A stretch of 20,651 nt of DNA from Sphaeroforma sirkka. Taxonomy: Eukaryota > Opisthokonta > Ichthyosporea > Ichthyophonida. Where the stretch lies: contig LUCW03002121.1 in NCBI GenBank assembly GCA_001586965.3, forward strand, positions 30,001-50,651, in the 5' to 3' direction. The notes below the pieces were generated by a model, which was not told the DNA's origin, did not search any database, and saw only the letters and a list, made by a program, of their open reading frames with translations. Each line of letters opens with the position of its first letter. Position 1 is the first letter of the stretch. Below are positions 11,118 to 20,651 of this stretch, piece by piece. Made by a program: the position numbers and the translations under genes.

Positions 11118-11760
11118 GTTGATCACTTCCGTCTATAAGCTCTGAAGTGTAAGGCATGAGTCATGAGAGAGTTGCGTCTTAAATATGTATGGACTGCCAC
11201 TGTTATACAGGTCAATTCAAAATTTGCCCTGATTTGAAAAAGAAAAACAAAGAAGACTAGATAGGAGAATGGTGATAAATAGCGTCATTTCTCATAAACT
11301 GAGCAACAGACGGAGTATGTAAATAAACCCGTTTAGTCTATTATTATAAAAACTGCTTGCTCTCAGACAGCAAATCCACAGCACTGGATCGCAGGGTTGG
11401 TCTTTTCAAAAAAAATTAAATTTACAATGCATGTTTACGTAGAAGAGCAGGTTACTCAAGTCAAGCCACTCACTGCAGCTGTAAATATCTGTAGTTATCA
11501 CTTGTACGGTATGTACCTGGGCAACAAGTGGGCATATTTATATCGAACGGATGTTAAGATGAGAGTTAATGCTCTGAGAACTCTGGTATAAATCAACATC
11601 AATTGAATGAGAAGATCACGTATACTCGTTCGATTGCCATTTGCATATAAGGCACCCTTGCTTTGATAACGCTCAAACTCTTCTAACATCGCAAACGCAC
11701 ACATTAAGTCACAAACACGCGTATTCCCACGCTACAAATACTGCAACTAACTTGTGTTCA

Positions 11761-11787
11761 GTTTTAGGGTTGAGGGTTTTAGTTTAG
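11761..11787 (+). repeat. Degenerate telomere-like tract in block G, unit 4
   Basis: Same 27 bases as in units 1-3, with the TGCCC-CAT-GGGCA hairpin following. Confidence 0.45.
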
Positions 11788-12380
11788 TGGCTGGAGCGTA
11801 TGCCCCATGGGCAGCGAGTACATTAGTACACGTGTGTAACGACACTTACCGCATCAAGCAGAAGGTTTCCTTAGATTTGCCTTCTTTTTCCTACACTCAC
11901 TTATTTTAACGCGTATCTGTAGCTACGTAATGCATAGGAAAAGAAAACCTGACCATGAGTAATGTGGAAAAAGTTCTCTGCAAAATGTGGCTATCGTACG
12001 TAAGGTTGCCTAATTATCGTAGTATATATGTATGTTCTGACGATTTGGGAAGGCATGCAAATTCATATACAATATAACATATATAATTCGGTTCTCGTTC
12101 ATATATATATACACGTAGACAAACATACACATGCACACAGACAGACAGTGGGCTATGGTATGAAAATAAATACTTCGATTTAGCATAGGCAATGTCGTAT
12201 ATGATATGCATGGTAGTATATCAATGAGTTTATATGGATGCACAGGATGTACATTGATTCAAATATATTGGTTGTAAATTGACCCATTAGTCATAGTCCG
12301 GAACCAGGTAGCTCTACATACGGTACATGATCATCCTCCGAACCTATCTACAAGGATGTCTATGCTTACAAATCCACAAG

Positions 12381-12427
12381 GTAAGTACTACAATATACTA
12401 AATATACTAACGCGCCACCCCAATCAG
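12381..12427 (+). other. Intron-like 47-bp element, unit 4
   Basis: Identical to the unit 1 element. The fossil copy in unit 1 has a weakened counterpart at 1194-1231 (GTAAAT, TACCAAC, CAG; 38 bp). Confidence 0.3.
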
Positions 12428-12871
12428 CCCCATAGTCTATCTACATAGAATACTATCACATATATATCGCCTAGTGTTTGCAACGTTTTGCGGTATACGT
12501 TCGCTCAAATTACACGACTGAAATGATTGTTCGATATGTACACACACCAAGGCGGGATGCCCTTTCGAGAATAAATCATCCTAATAAAAATATAAACCGG
12601 TGTAAAACAAGCATCCAAAGAGAAGACATAGAAACAAAAACCATGCATGAGGAATGTGAAATTTGGTTTTGTCATAATCAATGCTCCCTGGAGTATAAGT
12701 GCAAGTATTAACCAGGTATGAGACTATGAGAAACATCGAATTTGGTTTTGCGGCTTCGTCATTTCTGAAAAATTGGCACCAACTATTCAAATATGGGCAA
12801 AACCCAATATCCTATAGCTCAATAATGCGAATATAGTTTACTATGATAATTTTAACTGCTCAAGTAGGTTG

Positions 12872-13268
12872 AGCTGATGCAAATCCATCGCTAAGATGAC
12901 TTTATGGCACATTTAGTGTGTTATGTCGGTACAGCTAACCTGCACATTCAAAGAAATAGAAGTTTCAACGTTGAAAATGGTTATACACAGATGGTACGCT
13001 CTGATGCACAATTGACATATCTACAAGTCCATATAGTCCTTATTGACGGTATATATAGCACAGAAGGTAGTCTCGTGCCTAGTACACCTCCCATATATAC
13101 TCTTGACATATGACACAGGCGATCCTTTGGTCTGCGTTAGTCGTTCATATCTACTATAGATGCTGAGAAAACACTTGTGAATCGAACAGAGGTCGATTAA
13201 CAGACTGTTAGAAATCCAAATATGAGATATTCCAATGGAGCAACTTAGACAATACTCATGTACACACA

Positions 13269-13306
<38 letters not shown>

Positions 13307-13311
13307 CATAT

Positions 13312-13407
<96 letters not shown>

Positions 13408-13418
13408 CATACATATAT

Positions 13419-13459
<41 letters not shown>

Positions 13460-13606
13460 GTATACATATGCATATACATATGCATATACACATATACACA
13501 TATACATATACATATATACATATACATATGCATATACATTACATATACATATACATACATACACATATACATATACATATACATATGCATATACATATAC
13601 ATATAT

Positions 13607-13652
<46 letters not shown>
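12872..13652 (+). repeat. Array unit 5, truncated terminal copy
   Basis: Block A is complete (12872 to about 13271) and near-identical to the other copies, closest to unit 1 at the GATGCACAATTG and TAGCACAGAAGG sites. It has private changes GGTTATACACAG and GGTACGCTCTG. The TG-rich tract present in units 1-4 is missing, and the sequence passes straight into (TA)n and TACATA repeats. Block G is absent. The unit ends at a telomere-like tract beginning at 13653, so this is the right-hand edge of the array. Confidence 0.92.
13272..13652. repeat. Unit 5 terminal TA/TACATA microsatellite
   Basis: The tract has a long (TA)n run broken once near 13305-13315, then TACATA hexamers at about 13395-13610, then pure (TA)n up to 13652. 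There is no TG-rich tract, unlike the four preceding units. The (TA)n abuts AGGGTTCTAGGG directly. Confidence 0.95.
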
Positions 13653-13657
<5 letters not shown>

Positions 13658-13684
13658 TCTAGGGTTTTAGGGTTTTAAACCCTA
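13653..13684 (+). repeat. Telomere-like tract with strand switch, array edge
   Basis: Reads AGGGTTCT, AGGGTTTT, AGGGTTTT and then AAACCCTA. The last part is an inverted repeat, TAGGGTTT-T-AAACCCTA, at 13668-13684 (8-bp arms, 1-base centre). G-rich then C-rich on one strand is the polarity of a head-to-head telomere join. It stands exactly between the TA tail of unit 5 and unrelated single-copy DNA. Three or four repeats is short, so a functional telomere is excluded and a chance or telo-box origin remains possible. Confidence 0.6.
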
Positions 13685-14019
13685 TTTACATATATACATA
13701 TATTATACGCCAACCCCCCGATTGTTCGAGGTAGTCATGAGATTGGGGTATTCTTAAAGATGTATTTGTATGCTTGTGTGGGTTTTTTAAGAGTTGTTTT
13801 CTGCAAATGATTGTAGTTCTGCTTATCTGGTTTATGGTTAAAATATGCCACACTCGCTCTACAAGGAGCAATGCACGTTTTCAGATATCAATGGAATATG
13901 TCATATGCGTGTTCCTACCTTTGTCCGTGAACAATCCCTGATAAGTTCCGAACTTAGACATTCACAAACAATACCGCATTCCGTTCGAAGCCAGACCTAA
14001 CAGTTGTGACTTATAAGTC
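13685..14019. other. Unique DNA, no gene recognised
   Basis: After a few TACATA bases (to about 13708) the sequence becomes non-repetitive. A minus-strand frame of about 60 codons (13686-13871) and a plus-strand frame across about 13839-14008 are open but match nothing I recognise. The latter lies just upstream of the LINE-like tail in a different frame and might be its frameshifted continuation, which is a guess. Confidence 0.5.
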
Positions 14020-14181
14020 ATGAGTAAATACTCGATCCTCGACACAAAACCTGTTCGCAATTCATCGAATATAGAGACTCTCACACTCCCTCATACTCTC
14101 GCGCACACCCCTGGAGTCTGGAACACTCTTCAGAGAGATATAAAATTATATTCCGCATTTAAAACCGAGATCTACCTGTAA
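14020..14181 (+). pseudogene. Probable decayed LINE reverse transcriptase C-terminal tail
   Basis: A 53-codon frame from ATG 14020 to TAA 14179-14181 ends with the pattern P-G-V-W-N-T-L-Q-R-D-I-K (residues 31-42), then S-A-F-K-T-E-I-Y-L at the stop. It matches the typical extreme C-terminus of non-LTR (LINE) ORF2 proteins, where a WN-x-L-P-like motif is followed about 12 residues later by an FK motif and a short end. The YSILDTKPVRN stretch at residues 4-14 sits where such proteins have a Y-x-TR-like segment. The canonical proline after WNxL is Q here. A stop lies two codons upstream and no RT, endonuclease or FADD core is visible, so the piece is a 5'-truncated, inactive relic at best. No poly-A tail or target-site duplication was found. 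Confidence 0.4.
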
Positions 14182-15838
<1,657 letters not shown>

Positions 15839-16288
15839 ATTTGTGTTCATGGTGTATTATTTAATTTGTACACGCATCTCAGTGAGATTTGGAGATAGTC
15901 ACCCTCTTGACTGCTCTCACTTATCTGGATTGTGTGTAGGGATTCTTCCGAGTTCATGTGCAAGTTATTTTGAACTACTGAAGTCGGTCATAATGCCACA
16001 ATATATATTTCGTAAAGTGTCGCATTCTCCAAGGTAATACACGCTAGTAGCACTCATACTGGGGGATTGTGGAAGATGAGCGGCTGCATATTGTGGGACC
16101 GTAAGTAGTTCGACTCATAAGGAACACAGTAACTTTCTGTTGCATATAACATTATAACCAGCACCTAAAATCGGCGATGTGAGGTATGAGCACAGCCAAA
16201 TGGTTTGAGTCAATCGACTGGAAAGAAACTAGACACTTAATCGTCGTAAACCTATTGTATCTTTCACTTAAATGCGAACCTGGTATAA
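15839..16288. other. Unique DNA, nothing recognised
   Basis: No repeats and no convincing frame. A 75-codon open stretch at 15810-16037 begins in the microsatellite and shows no family motif. Confidence 0.5.
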
Positions 16289-16414
16289 TACCACACTAAT
16301 TAACTTGTACTACAATTCTACCAAGCCACCCTGTAGACCTACAATCAGTACCACACTGTACATCTTGTACTACAATTTGTAGTTCTACCAAGCCACCCTA
16401 CAGACCTACAATCA
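16289..16414 (+). repeat. Two-copy tandem duplication, about 60-67 bp
   Basis: TACCACACT...CTTGTACTACAATT...CTACCAAGCCACCCT...AGACCTACAATCA occurs at 16289-16347 and again at 16349-16414. The second copy has a TGTAGTT-type insertion of about 7 bp (CAATTTGTAGTTCTACC) and a few substitutions such as CTGTAGACC/CTACAGACC. It is non-coding as far as can be seen. Confidence 0.9.
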
Positions 16415-17040
16415 TATAGAAGCGGTGACAAACGGCACAACTGTTCGTAGGAACAATTCTGTAGACTTCTGTAGTTGCTCTTTAGAGTCTAGAAGCCTAG
16501 CAAACTTGTGGAGTGCTCACTCCTTTCAAAGATGAGCTGCAATTTCCGTCTACAAATGTAGTTTACATTCCTATCGTATACTATAAGAAAACGAAAATGT
16601 AAAATATGGACCCGCAGATATTAGTTATTACAGCACGTTTTATCACGTATCGAACAGGGGAAAATAGGTCGCAAATCCAATTTATAAAATTGAAAAGTCT
16701 ACGGTGACTACACTACGTCAAAATTAACTATTATATATACGGCACGCTTGCTGTGCGACAGGAGGTGGCGGGTAGGAGTTGCAAAACAATAAATTCGGTG
16801 AGACTGGTTTTGCCTTGGCTCTTATTCTCAAAAATTAGTAGTCACGTGAATTGGGAGCAGAGTTTTTGGTTTAGTCTTTTTGGAAATTTACCCAAGCACG
16901 ACAGTACTACATTATATTTGCACGTTCGCGGACAAGGACAAGAAACGTGGTACGGAAAGTAACTTTTAAAGCAATCGTATGCTCAAGTCTGCATATACAC
17001 GGTAAATTTATTCCATAGACGCAGTATCACACTGCCGTCG
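16415..17040. other. Unique DNA, nothing recognised
   Basis: No repeat structure. An open frame at 16753-16962 (+) of about 69 codons has no recognisable domain and an unsupported start. Confidence 0.5.
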
Positions 17041-18060
<1,020 letters not shown>

Positions 18061-18530
18061 ATATATGTAGGTATATATATGCATATTCACCGCGTGTGTG
18101 AGTTCACTATTTCACTGCATATGAGCAACATAAACCTCAAGTATTTAGCTGCAAGTTATGTTACATGTGTGCCTGAAGTCTATCTGAATACATAGCTATT
18201 ACCATCATATCCGTGATGTGTATGTGTATAGAGGGCTTTGCTCGAAATTGCGTTCTTATTTAGCTATACATCTGTGCATCTAACTTGATGTATGCACTTT
18301 CGGTCATTTGATCGATGCGAATATAATTAAGCAGAACGAAAACATAATCACGATGACTGGACTTGATAGTAATCAGAGGGTTCAGGATTGACTTGCACAC
18401 TCGAACGATAACAGGGGTAGGCCTTTCTTATAAGCTAACAATATAACTCGAATTCAGGTCTATTGGGTTGGTTAAGTTCGGTTATAGTTCGTCGATTGCT
18501 TGCAACTTTGGTTCCTACTTTAAGCGGACA
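18061..18530. other. Unique DNA, nothing recognised
   Basis: No repeats apart from a short TATATG patch at the left edge, and no convincing coding frame before the duplication starts at about 18531. Confidence 0.5.
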
Positions 18531-18795
18531 CTGCATTTTATTCATCTTCATGAAAAACTTCATACAGATCAATACACTGCCATAAAGTATGCTGCCACAA
18601 CCGAAAACAGGGCAATTCAACATACGCTGAAGTATAGAATTCTCAATCAAGCCTCTGCATTTTATTTATGTTAGGATCAAAATCATCATATGGTTCAATA
18701 CACTGCCATAAAGTATGCGGCCACAACCGAAAACAGGGCAATTCAACATACGCTAAAGCACAAAATTCTCAATCAAGCCTCTGCATTTTTTATTT
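18531..18795 (+). repeat. Tandem duplication, 126-bp period, about 2.1 copies
   Basis: CTGCATTTTATT recurs at about 18531 and 18657, and again as CTGCATTTTTTATT near 18781. The best-conserved part, TCAATACACTGCC onward, starts at 18569 and 18695, giving a period of exactly 126 bp (42 codons). In the plus frame starting at 18468 both copies read QYTAIKYAATTENRAIQHTL. Two of the differences (GCT/GCG, CTG/CTA) are silent and two change residues (YR to HK). A stop follows the first copy at about 18672. It may be a decayed coding repeat or only a duplication that happens to keep the frame. Confidence 0.85.
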
Positions 18796-19280
18796 AACAA
18801 AAGGCAAAGAAAAAAAATCCTACGGACGCTTCGTTAGATGCCGCAATGTGGACCAATGCCTTATGCCTACGTATTTAACTTCCAAACAGTTTTACAACAG
18901 ACTCCTTCGTATAGAACTCACAACAACAACTTCTGCACAGCCACCGAACTTCAAATAGTGATGGAAGTATCACACTATCACAACCTGTACAGACCACACA
19001 TGTTGCATACAGTACAAACTGTGTATCTGTGTGGGTGGAGAATGGAAATCGAACCGGATACCAATACATATGTTCCGCCTGTCATACAAAGCGTAGATAT
19101 CTGGGTAAAACGGGTAAAAAACTGAACTTGGTGAAGACATCCACTATCTCCAAACTTTCAATCGTTAAGGCGAAGTCCATGGACAGGAGTATGAGTCGAT
19201 TGCTCTGCATATTCACAAAGAGTTAATAGCGCAACAGTTCTTAATAGTGGTTCAAACACAAAGAATCGACTCGTAGATCG
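18796..19280. other. Unique DNA with overlapping unrecognised open frames
   Basis: Plus-strand frames 18668-18958 (96 codons) and 18838-19125 (95 codons) overlap in different phases. A third at 19029-19226 contains a lone C-x2-C-H (CSACH). None matches a family I know, and none has a supported start or an operon-like or exon context. Confidence 0.4.
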
Positions 19281-19430
19281 TAGAAAACCATTAAATGCTC
19301 CCAAACCACACCTGTGAGAGGAAGTCAGTAAGCCCGAGAGTTGTACAACTCTGACTCGTAGAAAAGCATTAAATGCTCCCAAACCACACCTGTGAGAGGA
19401 AGTGAGTAAGCCCGAGAGTTGTACAACTCT
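19281..19430 (+). repeat. Two-copy tandem duplication, 78-bp period, with 16-bp palindrome
   Basis: Copy 1 is 19281-19358 and copy 2 is 19359-19430, cut at its 3' end. They differ mainly at AAACC/AAAGC and GTCAGT/GTGAGT. Each copy holds a perfect 16-bp palindrome, AGAGTTGTACAACTCT, at 19337-19352 and 19415-19430. The period is a multiple of three, and a minus-strand frame (19158-19499) reads a 26-residue repeat across it (VVQLSGLLTSSHRCG core), which I do not recognise as a protein family. Confidence 0.9.
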
Positions 19431-20651
19431 TTTGTCTTTCGCGGGATGCATTTTTCTTCTTTTTTTGTTTTCTTTTTTTGTGAAGAGCACCAAAGGCACA
19501 TCCGCAGTACACCATACGGATGCATATTAATTATTATCACTCCACTAATACTGTGAGGCAAGTCCGAAGAACCGAAATTGAGTGTGTACAACGATCATGT
19601 CAAGGCACAAAGATACTCACAGCGGGTCACACTCATTCAAACATTCGCCGGCTAAAGATACTACTTGACAAAAGATTACCTCAAAAGCTCAAGATAAGAT
19701 AACTCTTATGATGCAGTGCTCTTCGTTTATGCACGCCTCCTGGGGACCTGGAGTCCACAGCGTCCAGAATCCAGAATCCATTTCCAGGTTTCATCACCTA
19801 TCTAGAGAGAGAGAGGCTAGAGCTTCCAATTTCCTAACTTCCAACTCCGACGCTATCAACCGCAAGGCTTGTTCAACTCTGGTTTGCAAACCAATAAATC
19901 AATTGCGAAAATTGAACCATTACCAAATAAAGCAAGAAGGATACAAAATGATTTATATTGAGATTGAATAATAGTCGTCTTCAGAGTTACACAGACTTCA
20001 CTACAATTATATATTCAGTAATAAAACCCATTTGTGGCCATGAATCTGTTTATTCTATTACATATAAAAACATACAACCAGATCAATGAAAAAATTGCGG
20101 CGTAAACCGTGCATCGGTATTTAGAACTGATTTTGGCCCCCTCCTTAGAATCGAAAACCGCACCCCTGTCTGGTAAATTCTGGTTTGTCAATTTTCGGAA
20201 AAAGAGAAATGAATCCAATGATTTTAACCCCATTTTGTTACACGGGTTGTATGGCACATATGGTTCTATTATCTATTAGAGCCGGAGTCAAGTACAAACT
20301 AAAAAAAGGATTATGTATGATATATCTACCAGTTAAATGTTTATCAATTACTGATGAGTCTCGTGTTGGCAATCAAGCCTAACATTTGTTCGATACGACT
20401 ATATACTGTACATATATATACAGCACTTTAAATAACCTAGCAGACCGAGAACAAGTGACTACGAAACATGCTAACATGGTCTCAGCAGTATCATCTCAAT
20501 CGCTAAAAGTGGCTATCAATGAGCGCTCTCGGCACAAACTCGATCCCTTTAGATACTGCCATGGAAGAAACAGATCACAGCAAAAGGTGCCTGTATATTA
20601 CTAGGTTATGTATATTCATACATCCACCTGAACAAATTTTTACAGATATTG
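19431..20651. other. Unique DNA, nothing recognised
   Basis: It begins with a T-rich/TTTTTC low-complexity patch at about 19449-19481. Short patches such as CCAGAATCCAGAATCC near 19767 and GAGAGAGAG near 19804 are the only repeats. Open frames of 60-90 codons (for example 19708-19971 +, 20015-20257 -, 20386-20604 +) show no family motifs and are not called as genes. Confidence 0.5.

Larger units (their letters stand above)
10050..12871 (+). repeat. Array unit 4 (2822 bp)
   Basis: Block A spans about 10050-10454, microsatellites 10455-11117 and block G 11118-12871. Its G block shares GGTTGCCTAATT near 12006 with unit 1, against GGTTGCATAATT in units 2 and 3. Private variants are GTTTGCAACGTTTTGCGG near 12476, AGAATAAATC near 12568, a 2-bp gain in CATGAGAGAGTTGCG near 11163, and ATATAGTTTACTATGATAATT near 12832. 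It runs directly into unit 5 through GAGCTGATGC, the form also seen at the unit 1/unit 2 junction. Confidence 0.95.
1..13652. repeat. Head-to-tail macrosatellite array, about 2.8-kb unit, five units
   Basis: The phrase TGATGCAAATCCATCGC recurs at 4, 4341, 7206, 10053 and 12875, and long stretches around it match base for base. This gives periods of 4337, 2865, 2847 and 2822 bp and a truncated fifth copy. All units point the same way. Two conserved blocks alternate with microsatellite blocks: A (about 0.4 kb), (TA)n, TG-rich, (TA)n/TACATA, then G (about 1.75 kb). The window opens inside block A, so the array probably continues to the left. The conserved blocks differ by only scattered substitutions and small indels, which indicates recent amplification or ongoing homogenisation. 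No intact recognisable gene lies in the unit, so it looks like a non-coding subtelomeric or heterochromatic macrosatellite. Confidence 0.95.

Noticed and set aside
1-13652. CRISPR array or prokaryotic repeat system
   Set aside because: The repeats are kilobases long with no short direct repeat/spacer pattern. Microsatellites and the lack of prokaryotic gene structure point to a eukaryote.
13975-13998. GTTCGAAGCC, B-box-like sequence
   Set aside because: No T-stem pairing beyond one or two bases and no A box upstream.
19029-19226. Zinc-finger-like C-x2-C in CSACHTKRRYLG
   Set aside because: Only one cysteine pair is visible, with no second pair at a normal spacing and no supported start codon.

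Overview
The window is eukaryotic and almost entirely non-coding. This rests on very long (TA)n, (TG)n and TACATA-type microsatellites, a tandem array of about 2.8 kb units, telomere-like AGGGTTTT blocks, and the absence of any intact recognisable gene. The lineage cannot be fixed from the sequence. TTTAGGG/TTTTAGGG-like telomere motifs are commonest in plants, green algae and alveolates, but the motif here is too degenerate to assign a group.

Positions 1-13652 are a head-to-tail array, with the same register recurring at 1, 4338, 7203, 10050 and 12872. Units 2, 3 and 4 are 2865, 2847 and 2822 bp, unit 1 is 4337 bp, and unit 5 is cut off after about 780 bp. Each full unit has four parts in order: a conserved 5' block of about 0.4 kb (A), a short (TA)n tract, a G-rich TG tract, a (TA)n/TACATA tract, and then a conserved block of about 1.75 kb (G). 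A and G are nearly identical between units, while the microsatellites vary freely. Unit 1 also carries a clearly older, diverged copy of the second half of block G at about 861-1775. Every G block contains a degenerate telomere-like tract and a 47-bp stretch with perfect intron-like signals.

The array ends at 13653-13684 in a telomere-like tract that reads G-rich and then flips to C-rich (AGGGTTT/AAACCCT). This is the polarity of a head-to-head telomere join, and it suggests a subtelomeric array abutting other DNA.

Positions 13685-20651 are single-copy AT-rich DNA. They hold a probable decayed LINE-type reverse transcriptase tail (14020-14181), three AT/AAT microsatellite zones (15426-15838, 17041-18060 and the AAT part within it), and three independent two-copy tandem duplications (16289-16414, 18531-18795, 19281-19430). 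One of these carries a perfect 16-bp palindrome in each copy. I could not recognise any functional protein-coding gene, tRNA or rRNA.
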